From assembly GCA_025766275.1 (NCBI GenBank), contig JAFKAC010000011.1:310001-374000 (forward strand): a stretch of 64,000 bases of DNA. The letters run 5' to 3'. Of this stretch, positions 28,540 to 40,605 are shown one piece after another; within the stretch, counting starts at the first letter, position 1, and each line of letters opens with the position of its first letter. The position numbers were made by a program, and so were the translations under genes. The stretch is from Lactarius indigo. Lineage: Eukaryota; Basidiomycota; Agaricomycetes; Russulales; Russulaceae. The notes below the pieces were generated by a model. It had not been told where the DNA came from, did not search any database, and saw only the letters and a program-made list of their open reading frames with translations.

Positions 28540-31500
28540 ATGGATTACGACCGCTACGACGCTTTACTTCATTACATCTTCAAGCAAACGCAGGGTGATG
28601 CCTGGTTCCGCCCCGACGCGCGCGACATTGCAGCCGGCGTGTGTTTGCGCGATGATACTGGCTCTTACCGCGTCTTTCCCTACGAGAATATCTCCCTCGA
28701 ACCCTTTGAGTGCGCCGTGCGCGCTATGGACTTAATTGTCGCGGTCAAAGTTCGTAGCGCAGTCGCGCACGCGGCAGTTAGCGAAGTGTGAGTTTGTCTT
28801 TTTCCAGTCTCGTGGGCAACTTCCCTGTGGTGCACCCAAAAAATGGACCTCTGGTTCTTCTCCTCGGAGCTTCAGGCTTCCGTACAAGGACGAGATCGTG
28901 CCTTGCTGCTTCCAGCCTCTTTCCACCCGTACGTCCTCGTCGGAATGCGCCTCTCACTCGTGTGTGCTCCCTTTGAGCGCACTCCTGCCGGTATATCACG
29001 GCGCACTGTCTTCATATTCGGAAATGACTGTGCCGTGGGAGCCGAACCTGCGAGAAGACTGCTGTTGACAACGCAGTTATCCATGACGGTGTCGCCACAC
29101 CGCGGGAGAGGCGCCCCACGGGGGAGATAGGAGTTTATGTGACGTGGTGAATCTAGGGCTGTGTGATCAGCCATCCCGTCGTTGTTGCCATCCTAAATAT
29201 TTCCGGGACATTCCTCACATTTTGCTAACTTTGAAACAGTGGTCCGGAAGAGAAGAATGTTTATCTCGATGCCAACACCCGAATTCAGATCGTTGATACC
29301 ATGCTAATGCTCCCACATGCCGAAAAAGAACAAAATGCTGCATTCATTGTGTGTTGTTACATAATATCTCTACCGCATTGACCTTTGACCTTGATCTCGA
29401 CTTAGCGTGATGAACGTGTTCTCGTCGTGTGGGCAGATGGTCCAGATACCATCATCCCGACTTGCAACGATTTTGAAGAGCGTCTCATCAAGCTTCTGTG
29501 GCGCGCTCGGCCGGGCTTCGGTGCTACCCCTTCTTCCTCCCATCCGGCATCCTATGCGGATTCCAATTCTGGACACTCTCTCATCGGTGCCACTGGCAGG
29601 GGTTCCGCCCCACCTAGTGAGCGTCGCGTTCCCATTGGTTGCAGCACGCCTGCAGTAGATGCGTCCAAGGAAGACGTCGAAAAAGCCTTTGATAAAGCTC
29701 CCGGAGAACCACGCGTCGTGCGCACTGTGAAACGCCGATGGTACGGCAAGCGCGTAGTCGTCGAGGAGAAGCAGTTCCCCGATGCCGATGGTGAAGATGA
29801 GTCCGAGCTTGGGTACGGTCCAGAGAAGCGGCCCGCAATGCTCTACGCTCCACTGTATAATGGTATCGCTGCCGGGCTTTCTCTCGGTAAGTAAGGTGTC
29901 TCGCTTTGAGCATTATCACTTTCTCAATTTCCACAGTTTTTGCCGGCAATGGCATCAGTGAGTGTCTCGATTCAAGCTGTCGTGAGCCCCCAACTAAACC
30001 TTTGACACAGAGACCTTGTTGGTCGAATGGCGTCAAGACGGAAAGTTTACGCACTTTGCGCTTTGTATCGTACTCCCTCTCCTTTTCTGTGTATCCCTGG
30101 TTCGTTCTCACTCCTCAAGGTAAATCGTGTAACCACTGAACCCGGCCATTAGTTTTTCTGCTTGCAACTTATCCAGAATGTTTCAATGGCCATCGGGCCC
30201 ATTGCTCAATACCACCAGAACTCAAAGTATTATTCGGCTCGTCCTCCACGTCCCAATAAACAAATTGATAGCAACCTCCCGCACATTACAATCCAAATGC
30301 CTGTGTACAGGGAAGGTTTGGATGCAGTCCTGTGAATTCCTTTCCTCTGTAGACTCCTCCTTTCCTGACATCATTCGCGTTCAGCGCTCCTTCGGTCGCA
30401 TCTTTGAAGAAGGCAATGCAGACGTACGCGCGTCAGGGAGGAACCTCAAATATTTTTATCAATGACGATGGATTACGAGTTAGGTTTTCTATACGAGATG
30501 ACGGTCACACTCTAATTCTTTTGTTTACAGATGCTCCCCGACCGCGAGCGCTCTGCGCGCCTTGCGTTCTACGAGGCAAATGGCATCGGATGGGTCGCCC
30601 GACCTCCCGACGGTGAACCAAGTGCAAGCGGGGACGGGACGACATATGTGCGTGCCGGCCGCTTCAAGAAAGCCTCGAATATGAACTACGCTCTGGCGCT
30701 TTCTCGAAAAGCCGAGCGGCACCTCAAGGAATTGCTTGCCACGGGGGAATCCGCTTTTGCAATGAGTGCTGGCGTGTCATTGTCTGGCGAGGGCTCCGGG
30801 TCAAGCGAAGACGAGCAGGCTCTCCCGGTCTCGCTTGAGGAACGCGCCCTTATACGCGCTGTCGAAGAGACGTGGGAAGAGAGTAGCAAGCGCTGGAAAC
30901 CCTGGGCAAAGAACGGCAGAGCTTGTCGCATCGGCGAGATAGTCCTCCTCGTTGACTCTGATACTGTCGTCCCCGAGGTTGGGCTCCACTTGTTTTCCTT
31001 TGCCACCCATTGGGTTCTCACGCACTCTCCACCGCCACAGGACTGCCTCCGGGATGCCGCACGAGAGATGGCGGAATGTCCCACCGTCGCGATCATTCAA
31101 CACGAATCCGGTGAGACTTGGCCGCTGGTTATTATTTTTTTGGGGGGTCCGCACTTACCATCAAATGAAGACGTCATGCAGGTTGCCCATCATTATTTCG
31201 AGAATGGAATTGCTTACTTCACTCGCCGCATCAACAAATCTATCTCCTTAAGTAAATTTTGATTCTCCACTGATAAGGAATTTTTGTTTTGATCAATTGT
31301 TTCCTACTTACAGCCTGTGCTAACGGAGAAGTTGCTCCTTTCGTCGGTCACAACGCGTACGTCGAAGTTTCGGACAGCCACATAAGCCCACACTAACACC
31401 TCTTCCAAATTTGCGCAGTTTCCTGAGATGGCAGGCCGTCCAAGACGCCGCATTCACCGACCGTGACGGCAAGGAGAAAATTTGGTCCGAATCGCATGTC

Positions 31501-32861
31501 TCCGAGGACTTTGACATGGCCATGCGGCTCCAGTTGCGCGGTTACATCATTAGATGGGCAACGTACTCGAAAGGTGGCTTCAAGGAAGGTGTTTCTCTTA
31601 CCGTCGACGACGAACTGAACCGCTGGCAAAAATACGCTTATGGTCGGTCGTTGTTTGTCGCTTTGATCTCCATTTTGGGTAGCTAACTTGTCGATAACGG
31701 CATAGGTTGTAGCGAGTGCGTAGAGATATGTTTGATCGATTTGGCGTTTCACATGCTGACTGTTGAGAAGGTTGCTGTTCAACCCGCTCGTGCAATGGTG
31801 GCGGCGGGGACCTATTGCCCCCCAAATTCACAGATTTTTGTGGTCAAACGCGCCGTTTCATTACAAGATCTCCATGTTAGCTTGTGCGTTTCGACGCCTT
31901 TTCGTACACATTCGTCATCTGACACTCAAATTTTCTCGCCGCAAGACATGTTCTCGTATTGTGAGTGCTACTTCCGTTCTAGGGATCCGGTGTTCATCGT
32001 GTCATTGAACTAGATGGTATCGCGGCATCCATCACTATTGGTGTCATCAACTACGCCCTGCTCGGCTTCCAGTTCCCAGTAGATGCCTTCTATATGCACA
32101 GTTTTGAGATTTGGCTCGCAACGACTGTTGTCTTTTTCTGTTCAGGAAACGTGGGTTTCACACTTTTAGAGTATCGACTGGGAGAGAAAGAACTGGTATG
32201 GCGTTTCTTGATCACTGCCGTCTCCATAATCGTACTGAATGAGCGACGGATAGTTGACATCGTTTTTTATAAACCTGTCTTGGATACCTTTCTTGTGAGT
32301 CGTCTTATGTTAGCGACGCTCAGGAGCTCTCGTTGAGTTCGAGACCAAGCTTCTTCTTCTTCGGCGGGCTCAGCATTCCCTTGAGTCAAGCTATCCTCGC
32401 CCACTTGTTCTCCTACAATATGACATGGGGCGCGACGAAGAAAGAAGTCGAACGTTCTAATTTCTTCAAGGAGGTGCCAAAGATAATGAAACGGTATGTG
32501 GTGTGCTCAATCCATGGCCATTTGGAACCTAAAGACACGCGCTATTGACCAGGTTTTGGTTCTCCTTCCTCGTTGCTGTGGTCCTCATTGGCGGCATGAT
32601 AGTATGCGCCACACCCCTCGTCCCACTCGGGTGGAGAGTTGATGGCTCTGCTTGGGCTGTCATCTTCCCGTTGGCGTACGTTAATTCGAATCGTTGAGAG
32701 AAACGAGTGACTGATGCCTTTGATTTACTGTAGGGTCGGCGCTGGGTGTCATATCCTGTTCCCCGTAAGTGCCTATTGGTTTGACCGAGTTCGAAAATAG
32801 ATACTGACTCGATCGACAATAGATCGTCTTAAACCCTTGGTTAATGATTTTCTCGTACTAA
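28540..32861 (+). CDS. Large family-2 glycosyltransferase (membrane polysaccharide synthase)
   Basis: A processive-type GT2 enzyme. The N-terminal domain begins MDYDRYDALLHYIFKQ. A first TM region follows near FALCIVLPLLFCVSL. The catalytic domain has HITIQMPVYREGLDAV, FINDDG, the divalent-metal DxD in LLVDSDTVVPE (near 30955), the acceptor/base motif ESHVSEDFDMAMRL (near 31500) and DELNRWQKYAYG, the QxxRW-like site. Several TM helices follow (for example IAASITIGVINYALLGF) plus the segment MTWGATKKEVERSNFFKEVP, ending NPWLMIFSY. About twenty introns, around 900 residues. Intron 1 (28798-29239, 442 nt) is several times longer than the others. The family resembles the conserved fungal GT2 proteins linked to hyphal growth, such as that of Zymoseptoria; the product is not known to me, and chitin synthase or Cps1-like activity are alternatives. 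Confidence 0.85.
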
Positions 32862-34146
32862 ACATGACCAATAGATGTTATCCCTCAGGCCTCAGGCCTC
32901 AGGCTTCGCTCTGGACATCATTATTCTCATAACGGATCATTGTCTCGTCTCCTTTCTCCCTTACCTTTTCATTTGCGACTGTTGTTTTACTGCATTCACC
33001 CACCGCACCGTTTAGATACATCTTTTTTTTGTGTTGACGACGAGACGCAGGATTTCACATTAAATACCCGACAGGTTCCCTCACCATGTTCGTCTCCCTC
33101 GACAACGTAGATACGGTATTATGTACCCCTGTCTTGCATTCGTTCGTTGGCACATCTCCTGCCCTTCCACACAAGCAAGACATGCTTTGTGTAGTATACA
33201 CGATGATGAACCCATTAGATCGTACTTTTTAAATGAATGAATTAAATTGCCGGTTGTATTGTGAGCAATAAAGAAGCTCCCTGCGAATCATGCATAGTAT
33301 GCACTGACAGGAGCAAGGACGACTGTGCCAATAAATTTTGGGCGTCGCCGGACAAGCGCGTGTAGTACTGACTGCCTCGCGCTTTGGTGAACACGTGTTT
33401 CCAAAACTGCTACGGCCCAAGAGGAAAGGCTCTGGTTGCGAGGCACGGGATGCACAGCAAGGGGCCAGAATGTAAGAAACGGGGAGTCGTTTACGTATCT
33501 GTACGTGATAAGCTAAAGTTGGGGTCAAAGAGTAAACGCCCAAGGGTCATTCATACAGAGCCAACTGAATTTGACCCGCTTCCAAACTCGAGCCACTGCT
33601 CATCCGGGAAATGCGATTGCTGCCAACACACTCAACGCCCGACAATACCCCTCTCATGAGCTCTGCCTTGGACAACATTGCTCTTGCTCGACGTGGCTCA
33701 CATTAGAACGTTCTGTGCACAACAACCAGCCGTTGAGCGCACCTTAGCCACGAGGCATTTTCTTGCTGACTGGACCAGACCGTAATCAAGCCGCCTAATA
33801 TTTTCAGGCTCGTAGCGAACACAATGGTCCCCCACACCCCCACATCTCTTCTCCCTCGACTTACCTCACTGTGGTTTCCCGACGTGCTCGGCGACGCTAC
33901 TTTGAATCCTGTCAACCTACACCCTAACTTCCATTGAAAGCAAGGAGTGGTGTCTCCCGTAATTCCCGTAGGTTCTTAATCCCTCTTCCCCACCCTTTTT
34001 TTTTTTTTCCGGCTCGCTTCCATAGCTGATCAACGTTGTGTCTCTACGCCAACCGAACCACACGATATGGTATCGTCTCGGCCAATCGGGAACCTACATT
34101 AAGTGTCACCTTGCTTTCCGTCCGTAGCGCACATTCTCCCCCCGCC
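32862..34146. other. Longest gene-free gap in the window
   Basis: Nearly 1.3 kb between two genes on the plus strand, without a recognisable coding region. It contains three copies of CCTCAGG in tandem at about 32883-32904 and a poly-T tract near 33997-34008. Frames of 70-105 codons near 33229-33915 show no similarity. It probably comprises the GT2 3' region and the ferric reductase promoter. Confidence 0.45.
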
Positions 34147-36424
34147 ATGTCTGGCCTACAGTCATTCGCAAGCTCTACGACTCACAAGGTCAATGTCCCC
34201 GCGTTTGCTTTTCATATCGACATAGTGCTGCTCAGCCTCTTTGCTCTCTACGTTGCCTTGACCCTTCCCCGGGCGCTTGTACGCCTCTTCCAACCCTCCG
34301 AGATCCTCAATGGCTTCTTCCTACGTTCTGGCGCCCAGCGCTCCCCACCAGAGCGGAACAACAGCACCCGCAGCACCCGTACACTCCTCCGAGCGGATAC
34401 GCTCGGCCGCTCCGGCACCCTCACGAAACCAAAGATTAATGCTAGCGCGCCGCCAGGGGACCATTCCGCTGGTACGAGCAAAGCCACGGATGCTTTCCCC
34501 GCCATCGTCACTCCGGTCTCCCGGCGCGCTCGTGGCGCCCATCAGTCCAGCGCGCCCACTCGCGTGCCTCGCTGGACGACGATCGTGCACCCCTCGCTCG
34601 CCTACGCGCTAAACTTCCGCGTCTCACCTGGCTTCTCTCTGGGCAAACTCCTCGTCCTCGTGGCTTACGGTCTCATCGTGTTCTATGCTTGCGTGTTCCA
34701 CTCCAATCCGTTCACCGATTTCGATCGCTCTGGCTACATTGCGGTATCACAGGTGCCTATCGTCATGGCCCTCGCGGGCAAGTCGAACTGGCTGAGCTGG
34801 TTGAGCGGTGTTGGTTACGAGAAGGTGAACACCAATCAGTCGCTCGTCTCTCCTAAGCCCCTCAGTTCTAACGCCGACCCAGTTTAATTACGTCCACCGC
34901 TTTGCTGGGCGCATCGTCGTCTTTGCAGCCAACGTCCATACCTTGGGTTACCGTACGCCTACGCTCACTACTCGCGTGGCTATCCCTGATCCTGGTTGAT
35001 AGTCTACCAATGGTCCCTAAATGGAACTGTTCAAGCCAGACTGCGTACACCCATGTTCATCTGGGGACTCGTTGCTGTCAGCGCCTTCGACCTTTTATTC
35101 GCCTGCTCTCTTTCTTTTGTGCGGGACAGGATGTATTCTTTCTTCTTCGCAACACATGTCACCTGCGTCGTTGTAGCTTTACTTGCTGTGAGTACTTGTT
35201 TGAATAGTCGATCTATGCACTGATTGCCTTTTAGATATACATGCACTACCCTCCCATCTTGCCCTATTTGCTAGGTGCAGCGGTCCTCTATGCATTCGAT
35301 CACATCGCACGCATTGCCCGGACCCGGTACACCACGGCGTGGCTTACTGCTGAGAACGCACTCAACGGCGGCACAACGCTCGTGGACATTCCTTCCCTAG
35401 GTGCCGGGTGGCGGGCGGGTCAGCATGTGCGCATCCGCGTCGTCAGTGATACGTGGTTCGGTTGGTGGGGGACCTGGCTCATCGGCCGCGCGCGACCGTT
35501 CACCATCGCCACGGGTTCCAACTCTGGTGGTATGATGCTCGAGATCAAGGCTCAGGGCGCGTGGACGCGCAAGCTGTTGCACATGGCTGACGAAGCTGCC
35601 GACGCGCGCCCCGCGGAGAAACCCACCGATACCGAGCGTGGGCGCGGACCTGCCCGAGAAGTTCGGATTATCGTCGAAGGTCCATACAGTCAGTGATCTT
35701 TTTCATTGACCTGTGACGAAATACTTACTAGTCTCTTATTCGAAGGTGGTCCCGGATATACACTCTACACTGCTTATTCAGGAGTCGTGCTCGTCGCCGG
35801 GGGCAGTGGCATCTCATACGCAACGAGTGTCTTGGACGACATCCTGCAGAAGCACGCCTCTGGCAAAAGCAACGTGCGCGTGATCGAGGTTGTCTGGTCT
35901 GTCGCGGATCCCGGTAAGCAGAAAGCTACTAGTGGGTTCTTCCACTGACGAAGCCCCTTCTCAGACTCTCTCTACTCGCTCCTTCCAGAGCTTGCCCCGC
36001 TCATGAATCCACGCGCATCTCCGCATACCGCGCTCTCGCTCCGCTTCTCCGTGCACTGGACTCGCACGTCCTCTCGCGCGCCACGCGTGCCCCGCACGCC
36101 GCTCCCGCCCGGCATGCACCTCCGCGCGGGCCGCCCCGATGTCCACGCCACGCTGCAGAGCGTGATTGCTGGCGTGCGCGACGCGTATGCGACGGGTCGC
36201 GGCCGTGGCCAGAGCCGTAGCTCGGTCTCGCCGAGCGGCATCGTCATCGGCTCATGTGGGCCGACCCCGCTCATAGACGATGCCACGCGGGCAGTCGGTC
36301 GTGTGAGCTGGGCGGATTGGAAGGACGTAGGTGGCGTCGAGAGCATCGAAGAGTGCGTCTGAAAATTTCTTTTGTCATATGCTTAACAAACCTTTGAATT
36401 TGTTGCAGGATATTCGGATGGTGA
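34147..36424 (+). CDS. Ferric/cupric reductase, FRE family (flavocytochrome)
   Basis: A plasma-membrane reductase that moves electrons from NADPH through FAD and two b-type hemes to extracellular metal ions. TM1 (FHIDIVLLSLFALYVALTL) is followed by a roughly 100-residue cytosolic Ser/Thr/Pro/Arg-rich linker, then the ferric-reductase core. Paired heme histidines are seen in YVHRFAGRIVVFAANVH and in ATHVTCVVVALLAIYMHYP. The FAD-binding motif reads ARPFTIATG, with Arg where His is usual (HPFT). The NAD-binding part has GVVLVAGGSGISYATSVLDD and GIVIGSCGPTPLIDD. The last small exon gives IFGW and TGA at 36422-36424. About six introns, around 640 residues. An in-frame ATG at 34036 would add 37 residues; MSGLQSF at 34147 is the likelier start. 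Confidence 0.9.
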
Positions 36425-36936
36425 TCTTTCTTTTGGCCAATACGTACATTTTTCCTTTCCTTCTGGGCGGAGTCAACAATCACAATAGGGCTGTCTTATG
36501 GCTGTACATCATATCGGGTTTCTTTTTTGGTTTTATCGCGGCAGGCCGCTTAGCCCCAATGGAGTACTGTAGACTATGTACACCTTAGAAGCGTTTCGGG
36601 GTAATGCGCATTTACGGTAAACGTATTTACGAGTTACGACCCGGTTATGGCCTACGTACACACTCCTTGTTCTTCTATTATCTGCTTGTGCATTTTTGGC
36701 AAGACCCAAATATAGCTCTACACCATAGAAAAAAAACATGTTAGTCCTGATTTGAATGAATCTGTGTCGCTTTTCTCTGGGGCAATCGATTGGTGGTCTA
36801 CAGTCGTAGAAAGCGCAGACAGAAACGGAGAGTGCCGCACCGGCGTTGTACAACGTGAATTGTTACTACATACAGTCGCAGCAAAAGAATACAACGATGT
36901 TCAAAACCACGGACGCACAAACAACGTCGTCCTATG
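36425..36936. other. Convergent intergenic region, ferric reductase / eIF3l
   Basis: The 3' flanks of two converging genes. No supported gene; short antisense frames here are chance. Confidence 0.45.
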
Positions 36937-39283
36937 CTATGCTTTGGCCGCTGTTGCCCAGGCGACTTTCTTTTGTGCTGGTGCAGACTTGCTCTCCGCC
37001 TCCGACCCCGCCGCCGATTGGGGGGCGAGAGGTAGAGGGCCGTTCTTGACGCCATCGAGCACCCTCTGCGCGTGCTCCGTATTTCGGATGAACCAGCCCG
37101 CAAATCGGCGGCCAACGGTCACCTCTGAGATGTGAACCATGTTCTGTGCGGGCGAAAACATTCTAAGTTTTTGTGGCGATGTAGGCAGTGTGGACTCACC
37201 TCGTTGATGACAAAGTCCATATCGCTCGTCGAGATCATCTGCCCGTCGAGCAGGTTCTTCTCGGTCCCGACGCGGCTGACGGACCTGCTCGCGGCCTTGA
37301 CGGCCATCATCTGCTGGACCATCTCCTCCTCGTCCGCGTCGAGGAAGCTCGCGAGCTTGGCCGCATCGAGCGACGTATACAGCTTGAGGAAGCTGCGGAG
37401 CGTCGGCACTGCCGCCTGCGCCCGCACGTCGGCCACGAACAGCGCAAGGTGGCGCTGCGCGGGTTCCGGCGGGGGCTCTTCTGCGTACGACGCGAGCTGC
37501 TCCGGGTCATCGTACGGTGGGGGGTTGGCAGAGATGAACTTGGGGCACGCGTAAAGGAAGAGCTCTTCGAAAGCAGGCAAGCCCTCATCTCTGTACGGAT
37601 ACACGATTTTAAGACGAACGGCGTGGTTAAGTGGGAAAACACACACGCACCCCCGGGATAGCTTGGCAAATTGGTCGCCGTAGCGATCTTTGACGATGTT
37701 GAGGATATTGTCGTCCAATCGACTCGGCGAGAGGGCATTGCAAATTGCGAACAGTGCGTACATCCGATCGGCCGTCTTGTTGATCTGAACGAACCCCGCA
37801 ATATACTTAGCTAGCGCCTCGACGCGGGGTTCATAAATCGACGCACCTGGTCGTACTGGTAACTTCGTGTGTGATATTGCCGCATCCGAAGGATAAAATT
37901 TAGAATTTGCACGAAGACGCGGATCGCGTCTGGGTACCGGCGTAGCATGATATAGCAGAACCCCACGTAGTAATACGTTGCGACGTGGCAGGCAGTAACG
38001 CGAGTGAAGGGATTCTAGAGAGGAACACGTCAAAAATCCCCTACAGCACAGAAGAGAGCACGCCGACTTTTTGGTTTAGCTCGACATTCTCAACAACTTT
38101 AAGAGCGAGAGTGAAGTCGCCGAGTAAGACGTGCACACGCAAGAGCCCGATAAGACTGAAGTAGCCCAGCATATGATAGAGTGGTAAGGAACCGTAATCG
38201 CCTACAATTTCGCTGCGATAGGTCAGCATAACGGTTCGACACGGGCACGAATTCAGCCTACGCGATCTCAGCTTCAGACTTGTTTTGTTGTTGCGCGATG
38301 ATAAACTCGTTGATCTTGGATTTTTGAATAAGGGAATAGAGCACGTTGAGGACGCTATATGCGCTCCAAACCTGTGCTTGGTGAGGCAGCCAGCTCGAGA
38401 CGACCGTTTGGACGGACTTACTTGGCTCCCATCGGCCAACATGACCAATTCTTCCTCTGTTTTGGTCTTGACTTTTGCGCGCCACACGTAGAAAGATTGG
38501 AATTGGTAGATAAACTCGTCGACAATGTCCCACAACCACTGCTCCGGAAGCTGAAGTGATACAGGACCATCCTCCGAATCTGCGAATGCATTACTTGAGC
38601 AGATCGGAAGTGTAACAGGTGACAGACGCCACTTAGAAGATAATTGAACAGCTCGCAGCTATTTTCGTAAGAGTGGAAGCGATCATCGATGTCAGGCTGT
38701 AGGCGAGAATATACGTGTCGGTAGTATAGTTCTCTGTAAAGAATGAGGAAAAGTTGGTCTGTATGCGTTTATAAACAAAAAGTACGATAACAAACGAGGC
38801 AAGTGTAGCGCACCGTCGTTAACGAGGGGGGCAATGACCTCCGCCTCGGGCCACTCGGTTTTTGAGTAGTGTTTTTCGGTGAGCCGATTCCATCCACTCT
38901 CATATGCCACGGTTATCTCTGCAAGGTTGTTCTCCAGAACCGCTTGATGGAAGTGAACGATAAACTGTAAAGAGGTAAGCGGTCGATAACGGGTCATGAA
39001 CTCGCAGGCGATACGCACCCGCTTGACCGCGTCAGGGATTTGGGAAAACGCGGCTTGCTGTGCCATCTGATGCTGCACAGCGACGAGGGTAGCTTCATCT
39101 ATCCTCGGCTGGGCTGTCGGACGAAAGAGTGAGTTGTGGTGAGTAGACTGATCGAAATAATCCAGCTCTACCATCGTCATATAGGCCATTCTGGCCATAA
39201 TTTCCTATGGCGAGGTTAACATCAACTTGAAGCTCCTCATCGATCTCCTCTGTCGCCCAGAGACTAACTCGAGGTTGTGACAT
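36937..39283 (-). CDS. Translation initiation factor eIF3 subunit L
   Basis: A PCI-domain subunit of the eIF3 scaffold on the 40S ribosome. Recognised from [119 protein letters not shown], the PCI region [24 protein letters not shown] segment, [12 protein letters not shown] and [19 protein letters not shown]. The protein ends ATAAKA with TAG at 36937-36939. About eight introns, around 630 residues. MSQPRVSLW at 39283 is preferred; the frame extends to an ATG at 39361, inside the region upstream of the neighbouring gene. The first intron near 39215 is unclear. Confidence 0.9.
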
Positions 39284-39400
39284 GTTTTCAGTCGTGTGTC
39301 GTCTGCGCTCGCCAGTCTTCAAGGTTTTTACCACGGGCCGGGTAACCGAGACAGTTTGCACACGCTCTCCACTCTCCGTCGCGTCTGCTCAATCATCTCC
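39284..39400. promoter_or_regulatory. Very short divergent promoter, eIF3l / SPT small subunit
   Basis: Only 117 bp separate the two ATG codons, so both leaders and start sites must overlap or abut. No TATA box is visible, as expected for a constitutive bidirectional promoter. Confidence 0.55.
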
Positions 39401-39828
39401 ATGGCCACCACGAAACGGAACGACGACAGTGCCCCCACCTTTTCTCCAGACCTTGCTTTGGTCTACAAGCCACCCAGCTCTAGGCGCTTCATTTGGCATT
39501 GGCGCATGTTGTTCGAGTCAACCTTCGCATTGTCGATGTTAGAGGGTTGGGAGAAGATCCTCGTCGGTACGTCTTGCCCACAGACACTGCCGGAAAGCGA
39601 CCTTTTTAAAAAAAAAATTATTATCGGCGGATAACAGTGGCGTTGATGTCCGTCTTTTGGGGCCTGCTTATCACGGGCATCTACCGATACCTCCCATACC
39701 ATCTCGAGTTCCTCTACAGACGAGCTGTCTATTATCTATTGGGAACAGAGCAAAATTCTGTGCAGGATGTTGGAGCAGCCGTGCTATCTATCAAGGCTAG
39801 TCGTCATATATTCACGGCGGAATTGTAG
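39401..39828 (+). CDS. Serine palmitoyltransferase small-subunit-like protein
   Basis: About 118 residues in two exons, joined across an intron at 39567-39637. The central region WRMLFESTFALSMLEGWEKI, then LVVALMSVFWGLLITGIYRY and LPYHLEFLYRRAVYYLLG, follows the pattern of animal ssSPTa/b: an amphipathic segment ending in LE-WE, one TM helix, and P-H on the far side. Those subunits stimulate the ER serine palmitoyltransferase that starts sphingolipid synthesis. The N-terminal 30 residues and a C-terminal tail of about 35 are extra. The assignment rests on this short pattern and a matching topology, so it is good but not certain. Confidence 0.7.
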
Positions 39829-40605
39829 TCCATCCGTTTGTGGCCCCACGTATGTGTCGTCGTTTGTCCCCTATGAACGAGTTGATATCGAAACCACCCC
39901 TAGACCCAACGAAGCACTCTAGAGAACGCTTATATCGCAGAGACCATAAACTACATAATAATGTCAATACCCACTCCTTGGAAATACCTCCGTATGCACA
40001 AATAGGTTCATAAAAAAACCCTACAAAGGCAAAAAATCTTGTCCTTGGATACTTTGTGTCCGATAAGGGGTTGTCAGATATTTTCGCATTGCCTTGCTTT
40101 CGGCCGCAGAAGCGAGTGACGTCATAGCTGTGGAGACTGGTTCCTTCTTCCGAAAACCGAGGTCGTCGCGAGCGAAGAATACTACTCTCACGGAAACGCA
40201 GTGACGTGGCTACGACGAGAAACGGATAACTTCCGGTGAATTACCAAGATCGTTCATGGATATAACCATCGTACGGCACTCGGGCAATAATGTAACGCAC
40301 AGCTGGGGATATTGGGGGAAAATGGTCACATTGGGGCTAATTGAGTAAATCGGTTGGGAAGCGCAGACAAAAATGATATAAAATAGTAGGGTGAGACAGA
40401 TACATGCGCTATATATGCTATACCCCACGAGTTGTTGAAATCCTGAAAACTTATTTCATCGAGGGTTTGCAGTGATATCGGAGGGTGCGGATCTTGAGCG
40501 GCATTCTCACTGTAGCTCGCTCGCAGCGACCCCAGCGACCCCTTTTTGTATTTGAACCTTCCTTTACCTTTCTCCTCCCCTTTCATCCTCCCACATTCCT
40601 GCACC
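39829..40605. other. Intergenic region upstream of the carrier gene
   Basis: Holds the 3' flank of the SPT-like gene and the promoter of the carrier. No supported gene. The 18-mer TTTGTGTCCGATAAGGGG at 40053-40070 recurs exactly at 57363-57380. Confidence 0.45.

Noticed and set aside
28872..29174. A 100-codon antisense frame inside the first intron of the GT2 gene, as a nested gene.
   Set aside because: No recognisable domain, Arg/Pro-rich composition typical of GC-rich shadow frames, and no start context or promoter.
32883..32904. Three tandem CCTCAGG units after the GT2 stop.
   Set aside because: A short tandem repeat of three units; no sign of a satellite, CRISPR or binding array.
25459..36424. 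A wall-polysaccharide gene cluster (GH16, GT2, ferric reductase).
   Set aside because: Only two of the genes relate to the wall and they merely share a divergent promoter; neighbours are unrelated housekeeping genes, so cluster status is not supported.
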